The notes under the pieces: model-generated
What the model was told of the DNA's origin: nothing
Databases searched by the model: none
Seen by the model: the letters and a program-made list of their open reading frames with translations, nothing else
Source of the DNA: Siphonodentalium dalli
Lineage: Eukaryota; Mollusca; Scaphopoda; Gadilida; Siphonodentaliidae
Assembly: GCA_032622095.1 (NCBI GenBank)
Contig: CP136065.1
Location: 24,067,141-24,131,140, forward strand
Direction: 5' to 3'
Length of the DNA stretch: 64,000 bases
In this document: piece by piece, positions 21,640-34,728 of the stretch
Layout: each line of letters starts with the position of its first letter
Numbering within the stretch: position 1 is the first letter of the stretch
Position numbers and translations under genes: made by a program

Positions 21640-22385
21640 GTCAATCTGTTAACGCCAAAACTTGGTACTTCGCTTACTTTACCTCCACATGCAAAATCTC
21701 AGTTTGCATTCATAGTTATAATCCATGCAGTGTAATATTTATATCAATCATGATGTGTATTATCTTATTTAATGAAAATAAATATGTTTGTGCTTTATTC
21801 TGTTAGATAAATATTTAAAATAAGTCCTCGTACGTGTACCATCACACGTGCATGTTCAGTCAGTTTGCTGGTGTTAGAAACATTCCAACAGTTTGAAAGT
21901 TTAAGGTATCAATTGAAAAATTCCAGCCCAGGTGGGGGTGTTGCAAATGGAATTTCCAGGACGTGAAAAATTGGGCCTGGTTAAAGCAACATGGCGGTTT
22001 GAAGAACCAAATCATACATAGTAGTGTTCGTTTGTGTCGAGTTCAGGCCCGGTGGTAAAAATAGGTCGAAAAATACGTGAAATACGTTTAAACGGACTTC
22101 ATATGCCACTGGAAGACTTATTCAAATCCTATCATTTTAAAAAAATCGAGTCACGACTTTTCTTCAGTCTGAAACAACAAAGAGTTTTTATTATTAGCAT
22201 ATTGACTATATATTATGAATAGATAGCGTTAACTAATAACATATTCACGATATGATATGCGTTGAGAGAGTTTGTTTCACTTATTTGCGAAAAATTTAAA
22301 ACAGCTGTAAACTTGCAAAAAGTTCGACATATGTTGTCCCTACTAACAAACCACTTTAACTTAACACATTGTGAGGGGGATCAAA
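21640..22385. other. Intron 2, no gene recognised
   Basis: There are no repeats of note. The short plus frame at 22034-22222 has no homology or splice support. Confidence 0.35.
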
Positions 22386-22600
22386 CCAGCCATGTCGTAT
22401 AAACGGACATGGCTCATTCGAGCTTCCAAATTTTGTCTACGTAATTTGGAAGGAAGTATAAGATAGGTTGATATACCGGCTGCGTTTGCTCTGACCACAG
22501 CCATTTTCCAGCTGTTCTCTATTTTTCGCATATAAGTGAAACAAACGCTCTTTATTTATAACGTATCAGGAATAGACCAACACGAAACGCTCTTAAATTT
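22386..22600 (+). repeat. Dispersed repeat family B, copy 1
   Basis: It matches 44281-44520 in the same orientation: CATGGCTCATTCGAGCTTC, AAATTTTGTCTAC.TAATTTG, GTATAAGATAGGTTGA, ATACCGGCT, CATTTTCC and ATCAGGAATAGAC. No terminal inverted repeats or coding frame were seen. Confidence 0.7.
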
Positions 22601-22952
22601 CTTATCCAACTGTGCACATGGCTGTTATTTATTTGTTACCCAAACACCAAGTGCAAAGTTGTATATGTTGTGACTTCAATGCGTTTTTCTGCATGGGACA
22701 TATAATGCCCGTAGAAATGTTGTTCAAGTAGGCTTTAAATTGTGTTAATTGGAATGTCTATAAGTTGGACATTTGTGGAAATCCTCTGGCGTGTGGATGA
22801 CACGATGGTAATACGTATAAATTCGTTTAATGTATAACGCTCTTTTTTGTTCACGTTGCGACGACAAGACGCTCTTTATAATATGAGTTATTTAGATTTG
22901 TTTCAGAGCCTATCAGAAAGACAAAACCTGGTCAAATTGATCTTTTGAAAGA

Positions 22953-23692
22953 TTATATCTGACCACCAAACCGCGTGTGAATTGGGTAATAGGTTATATC
23001 TCACCACCAAACCGCCTGTGACTTGGGTAATAGGTTATATCTTACCACCAAACCGCCTGTGAATTGGGTAATAGGTTATATCTGACCACCAAACCGCCTG
23101 TGAATTGGATAATAGGTTATATCTGACAACCAAACTGCGTGTGAAATGGGTAATAGGTTATATCTTACCACCAAACCGCCTGTGATTTGGGTAATAGGTT
23201 TTATTATATGACTATCGTTTTTCTTTCCCCAATACCGCTATTGTATAGCGATCATTTCCTGACCATCGGATCAGCAGCATTTTGATCCGATGCCATACCA
23301 CCCTTCCTCATCTCGCATACTGCGCATGACCGAAAAAAGCAGGACAGTTCTTTCTTTATTTTTGATACTAACGAGCGTGTGAATTGGTTTCATTTCATAA
23401 TTAATAAGAGAAATTGTGCTTTTTAAATAAAAAAGCATGTGGTTTTTAAATAAAAAGCATTTCATATAATAAACCTGTTATCGCTGCAGTGAATTGATCT
23501 GGGCTTAGCATCACGTCTCGTTGAAGAGGTCAGATCGCTGGATCAAACTCGACGCCTGCGGCGGCTCGGTTGATCCAGCGATCTGACCTCTTCAACTCGA
23601 CGTGATACTTCGCCCCAGATCAATTCACTGCAGCGATAACATGTATATATCTGACCACCAAACGGCGTGTGAATTGGGTAATAGGTTATATC
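22953..23692 (+). repeat. 41-bp minisatellite (6 copies plus 1 displaced copy)
   Basis: The unit is TTATATCTGACCACCAAACC followed by GCGTGTGAATTGGGTAATAGG. Six units run to 23199. A seventh lies at 23646-23692, separated by about 445 bases of unrelated sequence that holds the hairpin at 23479-23640. The simplest reading is that an insertion split the array. It lies in intron 2. Confidence 0.85.
23479..23640. mobile_element. GC-rich hairpin element inside a split minisatellite
   Basis: The arms start GTTATCGCTGCAGTGAATTG and continue through AGGTCAGATCGCTGGATCAA. They fold around a GACGCCTGCGGCGGCTCGG core. The pairing is strong, with one mismatched patch (TTAGCATCACGTCTCG against CGACGTGATACTTCG). 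It is GC-richer than its surroundings. No clear target duplication was identified. Confidence 0.75.
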
Positions 23693-25066
23693 GCATTATT
23701 TTCGAGTCTACTTCGTTTCAGTATGTTATGTCAAATCGTATGTGACAGTCTGTCGAGCTAATAATTAAATACGGTCAGGATTTTTATTTTATTCCACACC
23801 CACTGACGCGATACACATGTATTCAACGGAATCTCAGCCATTGAATACATTTTTTTTTAAATATTTTTTAAAATAAATTTTGTAAATTATAGTAATTCAT
23901 GCGCTCGCCGCGATTTCGGAGGAATCCGGTACCTCTCGCTGACAACAACGGCACCTTCGATGATTATATAAACAAAATAACCTGGCCACGACAGTGTGTG
24001 GGATTTCAAGTTGCACATGTTCTGATTTGTAAGTGGACTCCATGTAGTCCAGGAGATCGGGAGGTAGTGTTGCTCATATTGAAGGACAAGCTGCGACCAT
24101 GTTAATTTTAATGTTTTAGTTATGGTAATGAACAAAAAGCATGATAGCAAGAACAAATTTGTAGCCTTCTTTTTTTTTCTTCTATTTTTCGGGCATTTTT
24201 CGACATTTTAAGCCCAAAATGTTCATTTTTTTTTCAATGTGTAAAGATTTCATTTTAGCATGATTTTGGTGATTAAGTTGAATAGTAATTGTGTTAATAA
24301 TGTTAAATAACTAATTGTGCTGAAAAAATTGAAGAATTAAAAAAAAAAATTCTCAATATTTTACCATTTTTTTTTTTACTTTTTTACGCCAAATCGTCCC
24401 AATTGCAACCATTTCATCTTAGTATGATTTTAAGGTTAAAATTCACCATAATTATTTTAATATTGTTAAATAATTTACAACTTGGCTTCTACAATGTTTT
24501 TAAATGGATTTAAGAAGGTTTCTACTTGTTTTCTAAGTTGAGGGGGGGGGGGTCTAATTCAAATCCAATTAAACATTGTACTGTTCAAAATTATATAAAT
24601 TCCTTAAGGCGTATGGTAGATATACGTAACTAGTTTCCAAAACGTATACATATGCCTTTCTACCCTGTGCGTTATGCACACGAGTCGGATTTTACAAATT
24701 AAATTATGATGAAAAACCCTGAATTTTGGGTGTGGTCACATTTGTGGTCATAATATTCCGATTAGAGAGTGGATGGATATGGAGCATGCGACACTGTGCA
24801 GTATATATGTATATAACAAGCATGACATGAAACATTAGTATCTTTCTACTAAACTGTGCTTCCAGAGTTATCAGGAATAGAGTATCGGTGTTATTTCTTA
24901 CCCCCCAAAAAATGGTCAATTTTAAAACGGGGTATGTGGGTCAAAGGACCACTGGGAGATAATAGGATGTCCAATGACTTCTATATTTCTATCGTATCAT
25001 AGTAAAGCTTTTTTTGTAAAATTGGCGCAGTTTACACGATCAAAGTTCGATTTTCTTTACAATTAT
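23693..25066. other. Intron 2, no gene recognised
   Basis: There are T-rich and A-rich runs around 24160-24390 and a poly-G run of 10 near 24541. Minus frames at 23887-24156 and 24704-24919 lack any recognisable domain. Confidence 0.35.
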
Positions 25067-25345
25067 ATGTTACAAGCAACTAATTATATAGAGTTACGCT
25101 TCTTGAAACTCGAGTCAGCATAACAAAACAATCTGGCTGCTGATCGGTTGATTATCATTGAGGGAAATATCCCTAATCGGGAACAGAAAATCATAGCCTA
25201 CGTAAATATAGAGATCGTGTATGTTTAGATGTCCAGGAAGAGTCTGGTGGTATCCAGAAGTCACGGAAGGGGTCTGGATATGTTTATGCTGCTGATTTTT
25301 GTGCAGTAAAAGGGGTAGTTGTGGAAATGCAAGATTATCGTTTGA
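25067..25345 (+). repeat. Dispersed repeat family A, copy 2
   Basis: This is the second copy of the block at 3185-3470, in the same orientation and with similar length. The overlapping minus frame (25115-25471) is antisense to the repeat and unsupported. Confidence 0.75.
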
Positions 25346-25684
25346 AAAAAATACCGAAAATGGAGCGTTTGTTGTCACATACTGGTGCAGCGGATGACGT
25401 GCTAAGGAAAAATTGACCACTTGAAGTTCAAATAGGCTTAACCCATAGCCGGCGGACCTTTTAGTTAACACTGTCGCCTATGGAAAATAATTAGGTGTTT
25501 GTAACCTATAGATACGAAGCTTCGGTACATTAATTATTATTTATATATTACTATATTTAAATCAGATTTATGCATACAGTCGACGTCGAAACAAAAACAT
25601 GAATGTACCGATTATTCGTGACATTCAAGTTAAATGTTCAATAATTGAAAATTATACTGTGACTGGTTCATTCAACATGAAGTT

Positions 25685-26790
25685 AATCAAGGTGTATCTT
25701 TATTAATAACAGTATACAGTACTATCAAAATCAGAAGAAACATGTGACCCTGGGTACTTATCTCCCAGTTCTGTGGCAAAAACAAATTGACAATGCATTC
25801 TTAAACCCAAACCTGTGGCGGTTTTTCATCCAATGCACCGAAGCTTCGTGCCATGTACCGAAGCTTCGTGACGTGTCAGAACTCCAGAAATATACCACCA
25901 TATGACATCATATGGTACCGGTAACAAACGTTGAATGGTCACCAGAAACCCGGATATTAATAATTTCAGGTCATAATTAGCATCGCATTATATATTAACC
26001 CATCGAGTAATATGTCATGACACACTATATTACACCTACTATATAACTGCTCCCTCCCTGACACAGGGCTACATATAAGAAGTTTATCGATGTCTACTTA
26101 ATGAGAGTATACAGTTCCGTCAAAATCTGGCGAAAATGTGACCTCGCATCGTTAACCCCAATCTGTGGCGATTTTTCATCCAATTTACCGAAGCTTCGTG
26201 ACACGTACCGTCAAATGGCATCACACGTTGAATGGTCACCATAAACTTTGATATCAGTCATTTCAGATCGTAATTATCATGGAATTATATATTAACCCAT
26301 GGTGTAATTATGTCAAAATGACACACTATATTACATCCACCCTATATAACTGCTTCCTCCCTGACACAGTGCTACATACAAGAAGTTTATCCATGTCTAC
26401 TTAATGAGAGCATATAGTTCTGTCGAAATCTGGCGAAAAATGTGACCTTGCATCATTAACCCCAAATCTGTGGCGGTTTTTCATCCTATGTAGTATGTAC
26501 CGAAGCTTCGTGACATGTACCGAAGCTTGGTGACGTGTCAGAACTTCTAAAATATACCCCATCGGGACATCAAATGGTATCAAACGTTGAATGGTCACCA
26601 GAAATCTCGATATTAGTCATTTTAGACCATAATAACATAACATTATATATTAACCCATCGAGAAATATGTCAAAATGACGCACTATATTACACCACCCCT
26701 ATATAACTGCGTCCTCCATGATACAGGCTGCATATAAAAAAGTTTATCCATGTCTACTTAATGAGAGTATAGAGTTCTGTCAAAATCGGG
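25685..26790 (+). repeat. Tandem repeat of about 300-355 bp, about 3.5 copies
   Basis: The words GTCTACTTAATGAGAG recur near 26091, 26394 and 26753. ACCGAAGCTTCGTGAC, TATATTAACCCAT and CTATATAACTGC recur with the same order and spacing. The start is a partial unit (GTATACAGTACTATCAAAATC near 25710). ACCGAAGCTTCGTGACGTGT includes the palindrome GAAGCTTC. No coding function is apparent. It lies in intron 2. Confidence 0.8.
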
Positions 26791-29025
26791 CGAACAATTT
26801 GGTCTATAAATCCCGTAGTGTGACACATTTAATATAGACCAAAACAATAAACACCTTTTAACTCAAAGATAGTTACATTTTAATTGCAAAAATGGTCCAA
26901 ACATGAAAAGTTAATTTTTGCCGATATTTAAGTCAACTTTTTGAGAGAAAAGTCCAATATTTTTGGTCATTTAGTGGTGACAATAGTAACAATTAACCAT
27001 GGCACATCAGACATGTTAGTATTCAATGTATAGAAGGCAGAATAGCCAATTTTGTACATCATCCACAACTTGTAATCGATTGCAGGACATGCTGGGGCAA
27101 TATTTATCATTTTCCATATTTTGGCAGCCATTTTGGCAGCCATTTTGAGCCAAAGTAAGAATTTTGGTTCCAGTGAGTTGGAATATTCATAGGTATAATC
27201 ATATGCATCACTTACATTACAAAGTTCTGTTCATTTCTTGTTAAAATATGACTATAATCCCAATTGTGATTTGTTTGTGAAATTTTATACTGCGTTCTGT
27301 AAATTCGAATTTTTGAGGGAACGGAAGGGGCTAGGAACCCAAAAAGTGCATATTTAATTGCCCCAATGATCAGTTACACAAAATACGAAATAAAGTCGCA
27401 TTACTCAACCAGTTCCAAACAGCATGAATCGATCTAGAAGATATTTGTAAAAAAAGTCATATTTTCAACTTCCGGCAGCCATTTTGGTGGCCATCTTGGA
27501 TGGTGAGTTTCAATTTTGCCCCAAAAAAGTGACATTATGTCTTAGCTTCACGAAAATATATACATTTGTATACATTTTACAAGATTTTCACCGCTATAAT
27601 TTGCATAAAACTGACTTAGGGTCTGGTCTGAAAAACGGCGGCCATGATGGACGCCATTTTGTCTGGAGTCTATACGGCCACTTTTTTTTCTTGTTAACAT
27701 TGCTTAAAAGTTGAAGGACATAATAAGGAACAAAATGAGTTGGGAGAAGTTAAGTCCCATGGGGTGCAAGGGTACCCATATTAGCTCCCGGACTACTATG
27801 ACGTCGCCGGAAAATTCTTTCATTTTCGGTCGTCGGGTAGGTCAATAAAAACACGTTTTTCACCAATTAAGCTACAAATTCACCACTGCTATCATGGATT
27901 TTCGTAATCTACATATATTTTACTACAAAATTAGACCGGATAGCACTTGTCCGTCAAAATGAGCAACATTTGTTATTTCTTGGGGTCGATCTCCTGGACT
28001 AATGGTGTAAGCAAATCATGAGATTCAGGGTTCTCTACAATTTTATTTATACTATTTTTAGTTTTGACTGGCTAAAACTGCTCTGACGGCAGACTGTCTG
28101 TTCAACATTAGCAGAATATAAGCTTCCGGTGAGCAAGGCAGGGTACCTTGTTTGCTGGCCCAGGACACTGTGGCATCACCCATTTCTCATTCTGAATATG
28201 GGGACCATAAAGCATCACCCATTGCTCATTCTGATTATGGGCACCATAAAACACATGTATTCAACGGAATCCCAGCCATTGAATACATATTATGGTATAC
28301 CGGAACCATTCTTATTGACGTTGTGGCCAAGAAAGATGACGTACATTCGGGTAATGCCCCGATCATTTCTGGTTATTTATCAGACATAACATCACAACAA
28401 ATGTAGCTATATTATCAATGAAGGTGACAGTCATGGTTGAACTTATCTGACACAACGATGTAGAATAAATACAGAACACAACTTCCACCATAATTTCGAA
28501 TATTTTATCGAGCTCGTTGCGGACGGCGCATATTACATTTCGCTCTCACGAAATATATCCATACGCCATTCGCACCTCTTTCGATAAAATATTCTCGATT
28601 AAGATGCGCGTTGTATTCTGTCTATATACATGGGGTACCAACGAATACACATATCGATAGTATGTTGACACGTTTCTGTGTTCCTCAAATTCAAGGCAAA
28701 TAATATTCAAATGATTACGGTGGTGACCTTTTCCTTCTCGAAGGCAGTGCATATATACCTGCTTAAATACACTCTAAAACTCACTGCCAGCAAAACGTGC
28801 TTGATATGCAGTCACTTACAATCATATCTATTAATTGATGACCAGTTTGTTTAGAATTCGTGCCAGTTGGTGCATTTACATAATGCATTTTGCTTATTAT
28901 GTCATATTTGAACATATCGTTTTAATACATTTGTCACGAAGAGTACTTTTATTGATATTAGGATATAGGTATATGTGGAAGTCTGTGATTCAGTAGGAAT
29001 TCTCCAATTCTTATTTGCGTAGAAA
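26791..29025. other. Intron 1-2 region, no gene recognised
   Basis: Around 27120-27660, GGCAGCCATTTTG and GGCCATCTTGGATG words recur several times, a pattern common in decayed invertebrate repeats. At 28129-28260, CATCACCCATT.CTCATTCTG..TATGGG.ACCATAAA occurs twice in tandem. No supported coding exon was found. This lies in intron 2, between exons 2 and 3. Confidence 0.35.
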
Positions 29026-29279
29026 CAAGCCTTGAAATAGGGTGTCTGTCATTCGCAAAATGAGGTCCCCAGAGGGTGAAATTTAGTGATGCTACCCCGC
29101 ATAGCGGGCTATGCATCATCAAATTCACCCTCTGCACATCATTCTGCTGAGGTGTAAGCAGAATGAGGTCCACAGAGGGTGAATTTGGTGATGCTAGCCC
29201 GCTATGCGGGGTAGCATCACTAAATTCACCCTCTGGGGACCTCATTCTGCAAATGACAGACACCCTATTTCAAGGCTTG
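29026..29279. mobile_element. hAT-like MITE, family H copy 1
   Basis: The terminal inverted repeats begin CAAGCCTTGAAATAGGGTGT and end with the complement CAAGGCTTG. The flanks CGTAGAAA (29018-29025) and CGTAGAAT (29280-29287) form an 8-bp target duplication with one mismatch. The interior has inverted copies of GAGGTCCCCAGAGGGTGAA and GTGATGCTAG. Related elements lie at 57632-58081 and 61454-61925. Confidence 0.82.
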
Positions 29280-29681
29280 CGTAGAATGCAACCACCGCTG
29301 TTATACTTCTTTGTCCTCACACCATTATATTCCCACCACGACGCTTGTGTTTTACGCTGGAGGCATACATTACTCTATAGTTTATGTCAACATACACAAA
29401 TTTAAGTTGAAGATGCTTCACGGGAGTCCGGTGCTAGTGAATTGCACCCGTCATCACCCGTGACTTTCAATTTACAGGTGCTAAAATATGCCCCCGTCCC
29501 TCCTGTTATGATGAGTATGTTGAGTTTGTGGAATGTAATCATTATATATAGCAATGTAGTCACCATATTTTAAACAATCTCAAAGTTATTATTGTTATTA
29601 CTGATACACCACAACATCGCTCATGCCAAATCTCCTACAATTCTGCATGATCCGGTGATTCCAGAAGATTTCCCATTTTTA

Positions 29682-29905
29682 TTAAAGTGATGTGAAACAC
29701 TCCGGTAGGGTGATCAGATTGGAGTGGAGAATAATCTTGTTCAAAGTAGTTATTTTAAGAATATTAATCCAAATTGACAACACACATCGTCATTCATTTA
29801 TATTAATTAAATCCAATGACTCTCGATGGCGAAATCATTTGCGTTAGTTTATTACCGACAGTTGCGTCCCGAATCGAGATGTAAATATATACAATTGAGA
29901 TATTC
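29682..29905 (-). mobile_element. TTAA-ended repeat, family P5 copy 1
   Basis: It begins TTAAAGTGATGTGAAACACT and runs through TCCAATGACTCTCGATGGCG to GTCCCGAATCGAGATGTAAA. It is the reverse complement of 43425-43639 over its length. The far terminus is not clear. No coding capacity was found. Confidence 0.7.
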
Positions 29906-30969
29906 CCTGAATATATAATTAAACTGCCATTGAAAGGATCTCATGACTTAAATATGAATGAAACTTGAAGTTATTTGACGACATATTTGACTGTGTTAAC
30001 GCATATTTAAGATACTTAGTTATTTTCATCAATTTTGTATCCAAGTATAGGCAAACAACAGCATCATTGGCTGCGGACTCATGTACCACATTATAGTGAT
30101 GGCATAATAGGTGTGACAATTTATTATGGTGGGGTTTGGTGACAATTGGTCGTCATAATTACTATGCCATAGCTAGCAATGTTACCCGCTGAGTTTCCGC
30201 ACAATGAGTCGACTGGATCAATTAAACCCATTGAGTTTCACCAAGGTTGATCTCTACTCATTACGTTTTGCTACATTATATTCTCTACGATATATATAAT
30301 TGCCCGATCGATCGTCCAGAATTGTGTTTGACCGTGGCAATCCCTCATTCACTCACATATCATGAATGTTGTACGTTTTATTTATATGATCTCAATGCAT
30401 GTTTATCTACTTACATTAATTTCATGCGCATTAAGATAGTTCCCCAATTCCATTTTTGTATTTTGCGACATTTGCGTGCTGAGTAAAGATCAACAGCGAC
30501 AAGACATTCAGGTAGATAATTCCTTGAGAGATCGACCGCGACGCTGGTAGAGCTTGGTATACTCATTGTGCGAATATGCAGCGGGCGACATGGTAAACTC
30601 TTGCATTGTAATTATTACGACAAAATTCCACCATAATAAATTGTAACACCAACTATGCCATCGCTCTACCGTGGCACGTGTGTCAAGAGCCAATGACGGC
30701 GTTATTTACCTATTTTGATACAAAACTGATGAAAATTACTAATTTTGGCATGAGTATTTGCTTTTCCACTACTATGTCATCGCTACTGTGGTACGTGTGT
30801 CCACAGCCAACCATTGTTATCAACGAATTTCATAGTGACCTTTTGACCTTTGTTGGCGGAATAATTACCGTATGTTTATCACCCAATAATTCGTCCCTAA
30901 TAAAGTAGTAAATATTTACATACGCGCGCAGTTCAGTCGTTGTGTTTTCTGAAATGATACAGGATGGTA
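29906..30969. other. Intron 2, local diverged repeats only
   Basis: Segments around 30015-30120 and 30690-30800 share weak reverse-complement similarity (CATCAATTTTGTATC / GATACAAAACTGATG, GCCAATGA.GC). These are probably the ends of an old repeat. No exon was identified. Confidence 0.3.
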
Positions 30970-30971
30970 TC

Positions 30972-31426
30972 ACCCCCCTCCCCCTGAATCCTGAATACCA
31001 GTTAATTTTGGGGGGTGAATCCTGAATACATGTTAAGAAATAATATGCGATAAATGACATACAAATTGACTGTTTTAAATACCGCTTAATTAAAACTTTG
31101 GAATTGGAACACAAATCAAATATAGTTTCCGGACGCTTTCCGGTTAACGACCGAAGAGACGCCGGTCGCGTTGTGGGCGTTATGAGGCCGTTATAATACG
31201 ATTTAATGATACTTTATCATGGCATGGTGGTCGAATATGCCCAAGAAGCTATTCTACCCACTCATTCATACATATAACTAGCACAAAATATTATTTTGCG
31301 CCATCAAAACCTGCGTTCAAGATGTTTTGCTTGAACCCGAATACCAGTTAATTCGTGGGTATGAATCCCGCTTACGGCTTCAAAACACCCTGAATCTCGC
31401 GTACCGAAGGGGGGGGGGTGATACCC
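30972..31426. mobile_element. Candidate element with GGTATCACCCCCC inverted ends
   Basis: The left end GGTATCACCCCCCTCCCC pairs with the right end GGGGGGGGGGTGATACC. Internally, CTGAATACCAGTTAATT recurs near 30991 and as CGAATACCAGTTAATTCG near 31338. It has no coding frame. Because G/C runs can pair by chance, the call rests mainly on GGTATCAC/GTGATACC. Confidence 0.45.
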
Positions 31427-31596
31427 TCATACAGTCAATGTGGTTGGAATTTTCGACATTCTTCCAGTGGCAATAGCGTTTGAATACTAACTTGAAATAA
31501 GTTCACAATATGTCTTTAATGGAACAATTAACTAAGTAAAGCCAGGGTCAAGGACAGCGTTCATTACCGTCCACTGTGAGAATAGAATGAACTTAC

Positions 31597-31786
31597 TTCA
31601 GTATGTAGCGGTCTCCTTCTACAGAATTGCAATCGAAGTTGAACATGACGTCCGTGACGATGGGACTGGCTGTCATCCCCGGTATAGGGTATCCGATCAA
31701 CTGAGTGCTCGTTATCTGGATGTCGGTCGTTCCAGAATGATACCATGTTCCATGTAACCCAGTCGGGAAGGTACATTGTCCGTCAG
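31597..31786 (-). CDS. Exon 2: first Cys module of the membrane protein ectodomain
   Basis: The acceptor is TTTTCAG|CT and the donor is CTGAA|GTAAGT. The exon gives 62 whole codons with split codons at both ends (residues about 25-88). It opens with DGQCTFPTGLHGTWYHSG, a Cys-x-Phe-Pro followed by Gly-Thr-Trp arrangement, and later has NFDCNSVEGDRYIL. This looks like a compact beta-rich extracellular module with Cys29 and Cys77 as a likely pair (inference). The exon is followed by a 12-kb intron rich in tandem arrays. Confidence 0.82.
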
Positions 31787-32374
31787 CTGAAAATTGATTC
31801 GCTGCATGAAATGAATTCGGACAGTAATTGACAGTATTAGTGAACGTTCAGACGACCACAATTCAATCGTAAGTGGAAAGATTTCCGCCGTAGAAAGTAA
31901 CCGATAGTTGGACTGCGCATGCTCACGTCGAAATCGCAAGTCAAACAAATAGCAAGCACTGTTTGATTTTAGATGCGAAATCGTAGCGTATCCTTGGTTA
32001 ACTCCACTCGCGACGTAATCGCAGTCGTGTGTACGTAAAAATCGTAGCTGGAAAGATCGTATATATATAGGGTAGTCAATCACATGCTTACGAACAACCC
32101 ATGATATCATCATCTACCACGACATCGCAATCGTGTGAACAAACTATCCATGATTTTGTCGGGCCCGATTCCTCCACTTACGATTGAATCATGGTCGTCT
32201 GAACGTTCATTTAAACTCTGTGGTGTTTTTAAAGGAAACCAAATGCACTCGTAGTGGGTAAATGTGCAAACATAGAAAACATCACTATACTAAGAAGAAC
32301 ATGGAGAAATAGAAAAACTTTGTTCTATTATTCATTATCGATAGTTCTCAAATAACGAAATATCGATTGTTGAA
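31787..32374. other. Intron 1, no gene recognised
   Basis: An inverted pair, GTGAACGTTCAGACGACCA near 31840 and ATGGTCGTCTGAACGTTCAT near 32191, with matching inner words (AATCGTAAGTGGA), marks a hairpin-like element of about 370 bases immediately upstream of exon 2 on the transcribed strand. Confidence 0.5.
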
Positions 32375-34728
32375 AACATCGAAACAAACACCGTTACAGT
32401 GAAACCATCGAAACAAACACCGTTACAATGAAACAATCGAAACAAACACCGTTACAATGAAACCATCGAAACAAACACCGTTACAATGAAACCATCGAAA
32501 CAAACACCGTTACAATGAAACCATCGAAACAAACACCGTTACAATGAAACCATCGAAACAAACACCGTTACAATGAAACCATCGAAACAAACACCGTTAC
32601 AATGAAACCATCGAAACAAACACCGTTACAGTGAAACCATCGAAACAAACACCGTTACAATGAAACCATCGAAACAAACACCGTTACAATGAAAACATCG
32701 AAACAAACACCGTTACAATGAAACCATCGAAACAAACACCGTTACAATGAAACCATCGAAACAAACACTGTTACAATGAAACCATCGAAACAAACACTGT
32801 CACAATGAAACCATCGAAACAAACACTGTTACAATGAAACCATCGAAACAAACACCGTTACAATGAAACCATCGAAACAAACACTGTTACAATGAAACCA
32901 TCGAAACAAACACCGCTACAATGAAACCATCGAAACAAACAAACACCGTTACAATGAAACCATCGAAACAAACAAACACCGTTACAATGAAACCATCGAA
33001 ACAAACACCGTTACAATGAAACCATCGAAACAAACACTGTTACAATGAAACCATCGAAACAAATACCGTTACAATGAAACCATCGAAACAAACAAACACC
33101 GTTACAATGAAACCATCGAAACAAACAAACACCGTTACAATGAAACCATCGAAACAAACACCGTTACAATGAGGAAACCATCGAAACAAACACCGTTACA
33201 ATGAAACCATCGAAACAAACACCGTTACAATGAAACCATCGAAACAAACACCGTTACAATGAAACCATCGAAACAAACACCGTTACAATGAAACCATCGA
33301 AACAAACACCGTTACAATGAAACCATCGAAACAAACACCGTTACAATGAAACCATCGAAACAAACACCGTTACAATGAGGAAACCATCGAAACAAACACC
33401 GTTACAATGAGGAAACCATCGAAACAAACACCGTTACAATGAGGAAACCATCGAAACAAACACCGTTACAATGAGGAAACCATCGAAACAAACACCGTTA
33501 CAATGAGGAAACCATCGAAACAAACACCGTTACAATGAGGAAACCATCGAAACAAACACCGTTACAATGAGGAAACCATCGAAACAAACACCGTTACAAT
33601 GAAACCATCGAAACAAACACCGTTACAATGAAACCATCGAAACAAACACTGTTACAATGAAACCATCGAAACAAACACTGTTACAATGAGGAAACAATCG
33701 AAACAAACACTGTTACAATGAAACCATCGAAACAAACACTGTTACAATGAGGAAACCATCGAAACAAACACCGTTACAATGAGGAAACCATCGAAACAAA
33801 CACCGTTACAATGAGGAAACCATCGAAACAAACACCGTTACAATGAAACCATCGAAACAAACACCGTTACAATGAAACCATCGAAACAAACACCGGTACA
33901 ATGAAACCATCGAAACAAACACCGTTACAATGAAACCATCGAAACAAACACCGTTACAATGAAACCATCGAAACAAACACCGTTACAATGAAACCATAGA
34001 AACAAACACCGTTACAATGAAACCATCGAAACAAACACCGTTACAATGAAACCATCGAAACAAACACCGTTACAATGAGGAAACCATCGAAACAAACACC
34101 GTTACAATGAAACCATCGAAACAAACACCGTTACAATGAAACCATCGAAACAAACACCGTTACAATGAAACCATCGAAACAAACACCGTTACAATGAAAC
34201 CATCGAAACAAACACCGTTACAATGAAACCATCGAAACAAACACCGTTACAATGAAACCATCGAAACAAACACCGTTACATTGAGGAAACCATCGAAACA
34301 AACACCGTTACAATGAAACCATCGAAACAAACACCGTTACAATGAGGAAACCATCGAAACAAACACCGTTACAATGAAACCATCGAAACAAACACCGTTA
34401 CAATGAAACCATCGAAACAAACACCGTTACAATGAAACCATCGAAACAAACACCGTTACAATGAAACCATCGAAACAAACACCGTTACAATGAAACCATC
34501 GAAACAAACACCGTTACAATGAAACCATCGAAACAAACACCGTTACAATGAAACCATCGAAACAAACACCGTTACAATGAAACCATCGAAACAAACACCG
34601 TTACAATGAAACCATCGAAACAAACACCGTTACAATGAAACCATCGAAACAAACACCGTTACAATGAGGAAACCATCGAAACAAACACCGTTACAATGAA
34701 ACCATCGAAACAAACACCGTTACAATGA
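32375..34728 (+). repeat. 29-bp minisatellite, about 80 copies
   Basis: The unit is ACCATCGAAACAAACACCGT followed by TACAATGAA. Length variants insert AAAC (33 bases, near 32935-33130) or GGA in ATGAGGAAACC (32 bases, frequent at 33170-33840), and a CTGTTACA variant is clustered at 32765-33040 and 33650-33750. The array is flanked by a perfect 10-bp inverted repeat, TTGTTGAAAA (32367-32376) and TTTTCAACAA (34730-34739). It lies in intron 1 of the membrane-protein gene. Confidence 0.95.

Noticed and set aside
20943-21806. Open frames of up to 233 codons with repeated 8-residue units (such as QAYRWVCT)
   Set aside because: They arise from the 24-bp array and are open in several frames on both strands. 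No gene evidence.
32375-34728. CRISPR-like regular repeats of 29 bp
   Set aside because: The units are head to tail with no unique spacers, and the genome is eukaryotic. It is a minisatellite.
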